Source: Acidobacteriota bacterium
Lineage (GTDB): Bacteria > Acidobacteriota > Vicinamibacteria > Marinacidobacterales > Marinacidobacteraceae
DNA: 64,000 bases
Direction: 5' to 3'
NCBI GenBank assembly: GCA_022826195.1
Contig: JAJDVI010000032.1
Location: 1 to 64,000 of the forward strand
Shown here piece by piece: positions 28,227 to 36,900 of the stretch (position 1 is its first letter; each line of letters opens with the position of its first letter). The notes beneath the pieces were generated by a model. The model was not told the DNA's origin. It was given only the letters and a program-made list of their open reading frames with translations, and did no database searches. The position numbers and the translations under genes were made by a program.

Positions 28227-29837
28227 ATGCGTCATCCCCTGCCGTTCCCCGTCGCCCTCCTGGCCGGGGCGCTCGCCGCCCTGGCCCTCCTGTCCGCCGC
28301 CCCCAGCGAGTCCGCGCAGTCGCGCGAGATCGACCTCACCACCGCCACGATCGCCGAGATCAACGAGGCGGTGGATGCCGGCGTCCTGACCGCCGAGCGG
28401 CTCGTCGAGCTGTGTCTGGCGCGAATCGCGGCCTACGACGATCAGGGGCCGCGGATCAACGCCGTCATCTCGGTGAACCCGAACGCCCGGCAGCGGGCCC
28501 GGGAAATGGACGCGGAGCGGGAGCGGTCCGGGCGCCGCTCCCCGCTGCACGGGATCCCGGTCCTCCTCAAGGACAACTTCGACACCGCGGACATTCCCAC
28601 CACCGCGGGGTCCTTCCTGCTACAGGATTCGCGGCCCCCGGACGATGCCTTCGTGGTGCGGAAACTGCGGGAGGCCGGCGCGATCGTGCTGGCCAAGGTG
28701 AACCTGAGCGAGTTCGCCTCCGGGGGCGCCATGAGTTCGCTCGGCGGCATCACCCGGAACCCGCACGATCCCACCCGCACCCCCGCCGGCTCTTCCGGCG
28801 GCACCGGCGCGGCGGTGGCGGCCGCGTACGGCTTTGTCGGGTTGGGTTCGGACACCGGCGGCTCGATCCGCGGTCCCTCCACGGCGAACGGGCTGGCGGG
28901 CCTCAAGCCGACGCTCGGGCTCCTGAGCCGCGACGGCATCGTGCCCCTGGCGCTCTCCTTCGACACCGGTGGACCGATGGCGCGCAGCGTGTATGACGTG
29001 GCGGTCTCGCTCGGAACGATGGTGGGCGTGGACGAGGCGGATGCGGCGACGGCGAGGAGCGCCGGGCAGTTCCACGACGACTACACGCAGTTCCTGGACG
29101 CGGAGGCGCTGTCCGGGGCGCGTCTGGGCGTGGCCCGGGACTTCATGGGCACGGACCGCGAGGTCGACTGGGCGATCGAGGCGGCCCTCGATGCGATGCG
29201 CGACGCCGGCGCCGAAGTCGTGGACGTGCACTTCCCGGAGTGGCTACTCGAGGTCGAGAGCGACCTCTACCTGACGGTGCGCTGGCCGGAGTTCCGCAAG
29301 CAGATCGCGGAGTACCTGCAGGGTCTGGGTGACGGCTATCCGCAGACGCTCGACGACCTGGTCGAGCGCTCCATGCGGCTCCCCTCCCACGGCGACGGGC
29401 TGCGTCCCAACCCGGGACGCTGGAGCCTGTTCCTGCGCGAGAACGCCAGCGGGGAGGTCACCGACTACGCCCACCTCGCCGTGCGAGAGCACGCGCTCCC
29501 GCTGGTCCGTGCCCTGGTGGAAGGCCTGATGGACGAGGAAGACCTCGACGCCATCGTCTATCCGACCTCTCCGACGCGTCCGGCGCTCATCGATCGGGCG
29601 CCGGATCTCTACGGACCCTCCCCCGTGCGCCTGGCCAACATGAGCGGGTTTCCGGACCTGATCGTGCCCGCGGGATTCACCGGGGGAGGACTCCCGGTGG
29701 GCATCTCGTTCCTGGGCCGGGCGTTCAGCGAGCCCCGGCTGCTGGCCCTCGGCTACGCCTTCGAGCAGCGGGTGAGGGCCCACCGGGTCCCGGCGCACAC
29801 GCCGCCGCTGCCGGGCGAAAGGATCACCATTCCGTGA
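28227..29837 (+). CDS. Exported amidase (amidase-signature family)
   Basis: This amide hydrolase uses the Ser-cisSer-Lys triad. From ATG 28227 it has 536 residues with a cleavable signal peptide (LLAGALAALALLSAAPSESA), so it acts in the periplasm or outside the cell. K115 in PVLLKDNFDT is the general base. TPAGSSGGTGAAVAA supplies the cis-Ser (189/190), and S213 in DTGGSIRGPS is the nucleophile. The C-terminal DLIVPAGFTGGGLPVGISFL is standard. The substrate is unknown; these enzymes act on peptide amides, aryl amides or nitrile-derived amides. A second, lipid-anchored paralogue is encoded at 41892-43466. Confidence 0.88.
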   Translation: MRHPLPFPVALLAGALAALALLSAAPSESAQSREIDLTTATIAEINEAVDAGVLTAERLVELCLARIAAYDDQGPRINAVISVNPNARQRAREMDAERERSGRRSPLHGIPVLLKDNFDTADIPTTAGSFLLQDSRPPDDAFVVRKLREAGAIVLAKVNLSEFASGGAMSSLGGITRNPHDPTRTPAGSSGGTGAAVAAAYGFVGLGSDTGGSIRGPSTANGLAGLKPTLGLLSRDGIVPLALSFDTGGPMARSVYDVAVSLGTMVGVDEADAATARSAGQFHDDYTQFLDAEALSGARLGVARDFMGTDREVDWAIEAALDAMRDAGAEVVDVHFPEWLLEVESDLYLTVRWPEFRKQIAEYLQGLGDGYPQTLDDLVERSMRLPSHGDGLRPNPGRWSLFLRENASGEVTDYAHLAVREHALPLVRALVEGLMDEEDLDAIVYPTSPTRPALIDRAPDLYGPSPVRLANMSGFPDLIVPAGFTGGGLPVGISFLGRAFSEPRLLALGYAFEQRVRAHRVPAHTPPLPGERITIP

Positions 29838-29850
29838 CCCTGAGGATTCC

Positions 29851-30801
29851 CTAGTCCGGGATCCGCAGCACCCCTTCGGCGACTTCCACGGCCTGTCCGC
29901 CGACGCGGACCAGCGACGGTTGCCCGCCTTCCCGTTCGACCTCCACGTGGATCGAACTGGGACGGCCCATCTCGTAGCCCTGTTCGATCACGAGGCGGAC
30001 CGGATCCCGGTCACCGTCTTTCACCAGTCCGTGCCGGACCAGCCAGGCCCCGAGCGCGCCCGCGGCGCTGCCGGTCGCCGGGTCTTCGTGCACGCCGAGC
30101 CCCGGAGCGAACATCCGGGCGTGCGCGGCGCTGTCTTCGCGGGCGCACTGGGTGGAGAACACCATCATGCAGTCGGAGCCGATCTCCTCGCGGTTGAGCA
30201 GCGCCTGGGCCGCCGCCGGATCCAGTTCGAGCTTCTCGATGCCGCGCAGCGACCGCACCGGCACCATCAACTGGGGAAGCGCCGTCGAGACGACCTGCGC
30301 CGGCCGTCCGTCGGGAAGGAGTTCGTCGGCGCCGATCCCGAGGCAGCCGGCAAGGGAGTTCCGATCCGTGAACTCGGCGAAGAAGCGCGGGGGCGCCTGC
30401 GTCATGACGACCTGCTCCACTTCGCCTCCACGGACCCGGATGTCCACCGGCAGCACCCCGGCGCCACATTCCTGGTGGATGCGGTGGACGCCGGTGCCGA
30501 GGTTGCGGAGCGCCTCGCCGAGACCGAGTTCGCCGCGCCGCGCGAGCACGAAGAAGGTCCCCACGACCGGATGGCCCGCCAGTGGAAGCTCCGTGTTGGG
30601 GGTGAAGATCCGCAGGCGGCAGAGCGCCTGCACGTCGGTCGGCGGCAGCACGAACGCGGTCTCCGAGAGGTTCATCTCGGCGGCGATCCGCTGCATCTCC
30701 TCGCCCGACAGCCCCTCGGCGCCGGTGACGATGGCCAGCGGATTCCCGGCGAACGCGCGGTCGGTGAAGACGTCCGCCTGAAGGAACCGGTACTCGCGCA
30801 C
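29851..30801 (-). CDS. PhzF-family isomerase/epimerase-like protein
   Basis: This 316-residue protein has the duplicated diaminopimelate-epimerase-like fold of the PhzF family. The GTG start at 30801 gives VREYRFLQADVFTDRAFAGNPLA, the canonical N-terminus. The catalytic Glu lies in AAEMNLSETAFVL; IFTPNTELPLAGHPVVGT and HEDPATGSAAGALGAWL are the other family blocks. PhzF itself isomerises a phenazine precursor, but most members have no known substrate and no phenazine genes are present here. Frame further upstream overlaps RNase HI and is not used. Confidence 0.87.
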   Translation of the reverse strand: MREYRFLQADVFTDRAFAGNPLAIVTGAEGLSGEEMQRIAAEMNLSETAFVLPPTDVQALCRLRIFTPNTELPLAGHPVVGTFFVLARRGELGLGEALRNLGTGVHRIHQECGAGVLPVDIRVRGGEVEQVVMTQAPPRFFAEFTDRNSLAGCLGIGADELLPDGRPAQVVSTALPQLMVPVRSLRGIEKLELDPAAAQALLNREEIGSDCMMVFSTQCAREDSAAHARMFAPGLGVHEDPATGSAAGALGAWLVRHGLVKDGDRDPVRLVIEQGYEMGRPSSIHVEVEREGGQPSLVRVGGQAVEVAEGVLRIPD

Positions 30802-30814
30802 GAACGCCCCGAGT

Positions 30815-31300
30815 CTATCCGTTGGAGACGAAGAGCCGGCCGCCCCGCTCGGGCCCGGGCGCCCGCCGCCCCTGCCGGGCGGCGGCTTCCGAGGCGAGGG
30901 TATGGGCCCTTTCGTTTCCCGGATGGCCGGCATGACCCGGGACCCACTCGAACCGGACCCCGGGCCGCCCGGCGCGCGCCGCGGCCAGCCGCCGCCACAG
31001 GTCGGCGTTCTTGACCGGGCGGCGGTTCGCCGTCTGCCAGCCGCGCCGGACCCAGGACGGAAGCCACTGGGTGATGCCCTTGACCACGTATTGGCTGTCG
31101 CACAGCACCGTGGCCGCGGCTCCTTCCGGCACCGCTTCCACCGCCCGGATGGCGGCGGTGAGCTCCATGCGGTTGTTCGTCGTGTTCGGTTCACCCCCCG
31201 ACAGGACCCGTTCCTCTCCGGCAGCGGTCAGGATCACCGCCGCCCACCCTCCGGGCCCGGGGTTCCCGAGGCAGGAACCGTCGCACGCGATCTGCAGCAT
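30815..31300 (-). CDS. rnhA: Ribonuclease HI with Asp-to-His change at the fourth active-site position
   Basis: RNase HI degrades the RNA strand of RNA-DNA hybrids such as R-loops and Okazaki primers. The 161-residue protein carries D7 (ACDGSC), E46 (NNRMELTAA), D68 (LCDSQYV) and the flexible-loop H123 in PGHAGHPGNER. The fourth carboxylate, Asp134 in the E. coli enzyme (NERCDELA), is His133 here (NERAHTLA). From memory of mutagenesis work, D134H in E. coli RNase HI retains activity, so this enzyme is probably active. It lies 14 bp upstream of the PhzF-like gene on the same strand. A short C-terminal extension (143-161) is unusual. Confidence 0.9.
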   Translation of the reverse strand: MLQIACDGSCLGNPGPGGWAAVILTAAGEERVLSGGEPNTTNNRMELTAAIRAVEAVPEGAAATVLCDSQYVVKGITQWLPSWVRRGWQTANRRPVKNADLWRRLAAARAGRPGVRFEWVPGHAGHPGNERAHTLASEAAARQGRRAPGPERGGRLFVSNG

Positions 31301-31341
31301 CCGCTCGGTATCCTACGTGGAGGGTTCTTCCTCCCCTTCGA

Positions 31342-31899
31342 ATGTCCTGGATTCACATGGTTCCGCCCACCGCTCCCGAGGGGCAGGCGGGGCGGCTCGG
31401 GAAGCTCTATCGGCGTCATCGCCGGCCCGACGGACTGGTGGACAACATCCTGAGGGTGTCCAGCCTGAATCCCGAGGCGCTGGAGCACCACCTGTCCCTG
31501 TATGAACACCTCATGCGGGGCGAGTCGGGCCTGAGCCTCGCCGAACGGGAACTGATCGCGGTCGCCGTTTCGGTGGTCAACGACTGCCACTATTGAATCG
31601 AGCATCACCGGAGAGGTCTTCTCCGGCTGACCCGGGATCCCGATCTGGTGGAACGCCTGCGGCGTGACCCGGAGGGCTGTCCGCTCTCGACCAGGCATCG
31701 CGCGCTCGCCGACTACGCCATCAAGCTGGCGCGGAACCCGGGGAGCCTGGCGGAAGAAGATCTCGAGCCGCTCCGCAGCGCCGGACTCTCCGACCGCGAC
31801 ATCCACGACGCGTGCGCGGTGGCCTCCTACTACTGTTTCGTGAACCGCATGGCGAACGGCCTGGGGGTGGAGCTGGAGGAGGCGGCAGCCGGCAGCTAG
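31342..31899 (+). CDS. AhpD-like/peroxidase-related selenoprotein (CxxU), TGA read as Sec
   Basis: One continuous frame of 186 codons is interrupted by a single TGA at 31594-31596 (codon 85). Both halves belong to the carboxymuconolactone decarboxylase/AhpD-like peroxidase-related family. The family redox motif is CxxC followed by two His; here it reads C82-H-Y-TGA-I-E-H88-H89, so the TGA sits exactly at the resolving Cys. The downstream half (RHRALADYAIKLARNPGSL and DACAVASYYCFVNRMANGLG) is well conserved, arguing against decay. A SECIS-like hairpin follows (31608-31626). The predicted product is a 185-residue thiol/selenol peroxidase or disulfide reductase. Its stop overlaps the convergent ABC-F gene by 4 bp. 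SelA-D genes are not in the window. Confidence 0.85.
31608..31626 (+). promoter_or_regulatory. Candidate bacterial SECIS hairpin
   Basis: CCGGAGA (31608-31614) pairs perfectly with TCTCCGG (31620-31626) around the loop GGTCT. The loop begins 18 nt after the TGA, inside the 16-37 nt window known for bacterial SECIS elements, and has G in the first loop positions. As I recall it, the E. coli fdhF SECIS also presents GGUCU in its apical loop at nearly the same distance. It would recruit SelB with Sec-tRNA while the sequence still encodes amino acids. Confidence 0.8.
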
Positions 31900-33830
31900 G
31901 GGTTGCCGGCGCCCTGCTGCACCGCGGCGTCGAGGCGTTCGAGTTCCTCGTAGAGCGCCGGCAGCCGGCCTTTCAGGTCCTCGTAGGTGGCCGTGACCTT
32001 GCGGGAACCCTCGCGGTCGCCGAAGAAACCGGGCGCCGCCATCCGCGCTTCCAGGCTTTCGACGGCGGCCTCGGTGTCCGCGATCGCCTCGAACACCTCG
32101 CGCCACTCGCGCCGCAGCTGCCGCAGCCGGTTTTTCCCGGGCGGCCGGCGCGCGCCGGCCTTGCCCGCCTCTCTCGCGCGTCGCTGCGGCCGTTTCGCCG
32201 CCGCCGGTGGGGACGCCGGGGAAGCGGCCACGCCGGGCTCCGGGGGGCTGAGCCTGGCCAGGTAGTCCGAGTAGTTGCCCCAGTAGAGAGCCGCGCCGCC
32301 CCCGCCGATCGCGGCGACCCGGGTGGCCAGGGCATCCATGAAATAGCGGTCGTGGGCGACGAACACGATCGTGCCCTGGTAGTTCGAAAGGGCGTTCAGC
32401 AACGCCCGCTTGGCGTCGAGGTCGAGATGGTTGGTCGGCTCGTCGAGGAGGAGGAGGTTCGCGGGACGGAGGAACAGGCGGGCCAGCGCCAGCCGGCTTC
32501 GTTCGCCGCCGGAGAGGACCGCGGTCTTCTTCTCCACGGTGCCTCCCGAGAACAGGAAGGCGCCCAGGATGTTGCGGATCTCCGGCAGCATGGCGAGCGG
32601 CGCCGCGTCGGCCATGGTCTCGCGGACCGTGCGGTCCGGGTCGAGATCGTGCCGGTCCGGCCCGTAGTAGGCGATCCGGACGTTGTGGCCCAGCTCCCGA
32701 TGCCCGGAGTCCAAGCTGGCTTCACCGGCGATCAGCCGGATGAGGGTGGACTTCCCGGCGCCGTTCCGCCCGACGAGCGCGAGCCGCTGGCCTCGTTCCA
32801 CGACGAGGTCCACGTCGCGGAAGACCTCGTTCGTTCCGAAGGCCTTGGCGGCGGCGGAGAGCGTCACCAGAACCCGCCCCGAACGCGGCGGATGCGGGAG
32901 GCGGAGGGCCACCCGCCGGGGCTCCGGCGGCACTTCGATCCGCTCGACCTTCTCGAGCATGCGGACCCGGCTCTGGACCTGCCGCGCGCGGCTGGCCTGG
33001 TAGCGGAACCGGTTGATGAAGCGTTCGGTCCGCTCGATCTCGGCGGCCTGCTCGGCGGCGCGCTTGCGCAGGTCGGCGATCTCGGCGGCCCGCTGGGTCT
33101 CGTAGCGGCTGTAGGTGCCCGGGTAGTTGCCGAGCCGGCCCAGGCCGATCTCGGTGATCCGGGTCACCACCGAGTCGAGGAAGTAGCGGTCGTGGGCGAC
33201 CAGCACCAGGCCGCCGCGGTGACGGGCCAGGAAGCCGAGCAACCAGGTGCGGGCCTCGATGTCCAGGTAGTTCGTGGGCTCGTCGAGCAGGACGAGGTCG
33301 TTCGCCTCGACGAGCAGCTTGGCGAGCGCGATGCGCATCTGCCAGCCCTGGCTGAAGGTCTCCACCGGGCGCTCCTGGTCCCCGGCGGCGAATCCCAGGC
33401 CGGAGAGGACCTCGCTGATGCGGGTGTCCATCTCGTACCCGCCGCGGCGCTGCCACTCCTCTTCCAGTTCGCCGTAGCGGGCGACGAGCTCGGGCTGGTC
33501 CGGGGCGTCCGCGAGCCGTTCCGCCACGTCCTCCTGTTCGCGCCGCAGCCGGAGCAGGTCGGCGAAGGCGGTGCGCACCTCCCCGGAAACGGTGCGGCCC
33601 TCGAGCCGCAGCCCCTCCTGGGGGAGGTAGCCCACGCGCTTCCGCCTGGCCAGCACGACCTTTCCGGCGTCGGCGGGGACCAGCCCCGCGAGGATCTTCA
33701 GGAGCGTGGTCTTGCCGGATCCGTTCGGCCCGACGAGACCGACGCGGTCGCCGTCGCCGACCTGCCAGGAGACATCGCGGAGCAGGACCTGTTCTCCGTA
33801 GGCCTTGGAGGCCTCGACGAGCTGGATCAT
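31896..33830 (-). CDS. ABC-F family ATP-binding protein (Uup/EttA-like)
   Basis: ABC-F proteins have two ATPase domains and no membrane helices. They act on the ribosome to resolve stalled or slow translation states, and some give antibiotic protection. From the ATG at 33830 the product has 644 residues. Domain 1 has GPNGSGKTT, FSQGWQMRIALAKLL and LLDEPTNYLDIEA. A helical linker follows (RAAEIADLRKRAAEQAAEIE). Domain 2 has GRNGAGKST, LSGGERSRLALARL and LLLDEPTNHLDLDAKRA. The C-terminus is a basic linker plus a coiled coil (about 560-640), as in Uup/YheS. A longer upstream frame exists but is antisense to the next gene. Confidence 0.93.
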   Translation of the reverse strand: MIQLVEASKAYGEQVLLRDVSWQVGDGDRVGLVGPNGSGKTTLLKILAGLVPADAGKVVLARRKRVGYLPQEGLRLEGRTVSGEVRTAFADLLRLRREQEDVAERLADAPDQPELVARYGELEEEWQRRGGYEMDTRISEVLSGLGFAAGDQERPVETFSQGWQMRIALAKLLVEANDLVLLDEPTNYLDIEARTWLLGFLARHRGGLVLVAHDRYFLDSVVTRITEIGLGRLGNYPGTYSRYETQRAAEIADLRKRAAEQAAEIERTERFINRFRYQASRARQVQSRVRMLEKVERIEVPPEPRRVALRLPHPPRSGRVLVTLSAAAKAFGTNEVFRDVDLVVERGQRLALVGRNGAGKSTLIRLIAGEASLDSGHRELGHNVRIAYYGPDRHDLDPDRTVRETMADAAPLAMLPEIRNILGAFLFSGGTVEKKTAVLSGGERSRLALARLFLRPANLLLLDEPTNHLDLDAKRALLNALSNYQGTIVFVAHDRYFMDALATRVAAIGGGGAALYWGNYSDYLARLSPPEPGVAASPASPPAAAKRPQRRAREAGKAGARRPPGKNRLRQLRREWREVFEAIADTEAAVESLEARMAAPGFFGDREGSRKVTATYEDLKGRLPALYEELERLDAAVQQGAGNP

Positions 33831-33935
33831 GGCGGGCTGGTGGCCGGGAACCGTATCGCGGGGGACAGCCCGCGAACGGTCGTTCGGGTTCCGGGCGGAC
33901 ACCGCCTCCACCGGTTGAAGTCGGCGCGGGTTGGT

Positions 33936-33941
33936 CATAAT
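33936..33941 (+). promoter_or_regulatory. Candidate -10 box for the TPR/CRTAC gene
   Basis: CATAAT ends 9 bp before the ATG at 33951 and is preceded by TTGAAG at 33914-33919 (spacer 16 bp). Transcription would start close to the start codon, leaving little or no leader, although GGGGAG overlaps that space. Confidence 0.45.
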
Positions 33942-33950
33942 GGGGAGTCC

Positions 33951-36900
33951 ATGTTTCGGTGCCCGAACCCCCGCCTCCGGCCGCTCCTGCCGCTCGCGGC
34001 CGCGGTCGTCCTGTCGTCGGCCGGCGCACGGACGCCCCAACCCGAGGCGGACGCCGGGATGAGCCGCGGGGTGGCGCTGCTCGAGCAGTTCCGGTTCTCC
34101 GACGCCGCCGCCGAGTTCGCGCGAGTGGTGGAGCTCCGGCCCGAGTCGGCGGCCGCCCACGTGAATCTCGGAATCGCCTGGTTCAACGAGCGCGATTTCC
34201 TCGCCGCCCGCGCTTCCTTCGCGCGAGCCCTCGAACTCGATCCCGGCGGGCTTCACGCGCGCTACAACCTGGGTCTCATCGAGAAGCTCGAGGGCAACAC
34301 CGACGCGGCGCTCGCCGCCTTCCGGCAGGTCGCCGAAGCCGACCCCGACGACGCGATGACGCAGTACTACCTGGGCGCCGCCTACGCCGCGGTCGGCCGG
34401 CTCGAGGAGGCGGAGACCGCCCTGCGCACCGCCATCCAGCTCCAGCCGGAGCACGAGTCCGCCCACTTCAGCCTGGGGAACGTCCTCGTGCGGGCGGGCC
34501 GCCGGGAGGAGGGCCGCGCCCAGTTGATGCGGTTCCAGGAACTGAAGAACAGCTTCTCCGGGGGCGGAGTTTCCGCCGGGCTCCAGTACACCGAGCTCGG
34601 GCCGTACGCGGAGGCCGTCGAAGCGCGTCCGGTGTCGCTGCACGGCGCCCAGGACGAACCCGCATCAACAGGTGAGGTCCGTTTTTCGGAGGCAACCACG
34701 GAATGGAATCTGGCGCTGCCGGCCGCCGGTGCGCCGCCCGATCCTCCGGCGACGCTGAGAGCAGAGGACTACTCCGCCGACTGGGTGGCGGCGAACGTGC
34801 TGCCGCAACTCGGCTCGGGCGTCGCCATCCGTGATCTGGACGGAGACGGCCGGCCGGAGATCCTCCTGGTGCGGGACGGGAGGGTGGCCCTGTTCCGAAA
34901 CACCGGCGACGGCTTCGAGGCCTGGACGGACTCCGGGCTCGAGACGGACGGGGCGGTCAGCGTGACCGTCGGCGACGTGGATCTCGACGGCGATCCCGAC
35001 CTCTACGCGGCGGGAGCCGGCCCGAACGCGCTCTTCTGGAACCGGTCGGGTGAGCCCGGGGCGCTCTTCGCCCGGGCGGAGGCATCGGGAGCCGAGGGGG
35101 ATGACCTTTCGGTGGGCGCCACCTTCGCGGACTTCGATCACGACGGCGACCTCGACATCCAGGTCTCCAACTACGCCCCCGCTTCCCTCGGGGCGTCCGC
35201 TTCCATGCCGGAGGTTCTCCGCGTGCCGGACGACCTTCCGGGGGCGCCGAACCGTCTCTACCGGAACAACGGGGACGGCAGCTTCACGGACGTCGCCGGG
35301 GAGACCCGGACGGACGGCGGGGCGCGGCGCAGTCTCTTCGCGCTGTTCTCCGACTGGGACGACGACCGCGACGTGGACTTCCTGGTGGTGAACGACGGCA
35401 GCCCGGTGCAGGTCTTCTCGAACGATCGGATCGGAACGTTCACCGAGAGCTCGGAGGCCTGGGGCGTCGAGACCGCCACCCGGATGCGGGGAGCGGCGGC
35501 CGCCGACTACGACCGGGACGGCTTCTTCGACCTGCTGCTCGCGGCCGAGGGGGGCGCGCTGAACATGCTGCTCCGGGGATCCGGACCCGGCGGGTTCTCT
35601 CCGGACGTCGGGTCCCCCTTCCTGCTGCGCGCCGGCGTCCCCGGGGCCCGCTACGGAGTCTCCTTCGTCGATGCCGACCACGACATGGACCTGGACCTCC
35701 TCATGGCCACCTCCGGGGCCGAGGGGCCGCTCACCCTCTACGAGAACTCCCCCGGCGGGTTCTCACGCGCGGGAGCGGTCTCCGCCGGGCTGGACTCCGG
35801 CGAGGAGCCGCGGGCGCTCGCGACCGGGGACCTCGACGGTGATGGAGATCTCGACGCCGTGATCGGCACCACGCGGGGCCGCATCTTCGCCTTCCGCAAC
35901 GACCGGACGGGGGCCGGCAACTGGATGGCGGTCCGTCCGCGGGGCCTGCGCAGCAACCTGGACGGGGTCGGCGCCAAGATCGAGGTCCGGGTCGCCGGGG
36001 TGAGCCAGCGGCGTCAGGTGCGGACCACCTCGGGGTACCTCTCGCAGAGCGATCTTCCCGTCCACTTTGGGCTGGGAGACGCGCTCGCGGCCGACTACGT
36101 CCGTTTTCTCTGGCCGGGAGGGGTGAAACAGGTCGAACTGGACGTGCCGGCGCTCGCCGTGGCGTCCGTCGAGGAGCTGAACCGGAAGGGCACCTCCTGC
36201 CCCGTCCTCTACGCCTGGGACGGCCAGCGGATTCGCTTCGTCACCGATTTCCTGGGCGGCAGCGCGCTCGGGAACCTCCTCGCTCCCGGCGCCTACAACT
36301 ATCCGGACACCGCGGAAGTCGTGAAGATGGAAGCGTTTCCGCTCGTTCCCCGGGACGGGGCCTACGAGATGCGCTGGGTGAACCAGCTCGAGGAGGTCAT
36401 CTTCTACGACCGGGCGGCCCTCTGGGTGGTGGACCATCCAGAAGACGTGGACGTGTTTCCGCGGGAACGCCTGATGCCGGGCCCTCCGTACCCCGACCCG
36501 GGTCTGATCGCGGTCCGGAACCGGCGGCCTCCGTCCCGGGCGTCGTCTTCGACGGCCGCGGGGAAGCGGGAGGTGACCGCGGCGCTCGCCCGGGTGGACC
36601 GCGTCTACGTCGACGACTTCGCGCTCCTCCCCTTCAAGGGATACGCGGAGACCCACGACCTGACCCTCACGTTCGACGGGGTGCGCCCCGGCGTCCCCCA
36701 GGTCCTCCTCCTCTACGGCTGGGTGGATTACGCCGACTCGAGTTCCAACCTTGCCGCTTCCCACGCCGGGGTCGGAGCCCAGCCGCCGATCCTGGAGATT
36801 GCCGACGGCGACGGGTTCCGCATCGCCACCGACCGGATGGGATTCCCGGCGGGCCTGCCCAAGACGATGGTGGTGCCCCTCGCGGACGTCCCGGTCGAGA

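Noticed and set aside
31594-31596. TGA as an ordinary stop, giving an 84-residue protein plus a separate downstream gene
   Set aside because: The family motif and conserved sequence continue in the same frame directly after the TGA, and a SECIS-like hairpin follows. The downstream fragment has no ribosome-binding site of its own.
31812-33950. 713-codon upstream extension of the TPR/CRTAC frame
   Set aside because: It is antisense to the ABC-F gene; the true start has a signal peptide at 33951.
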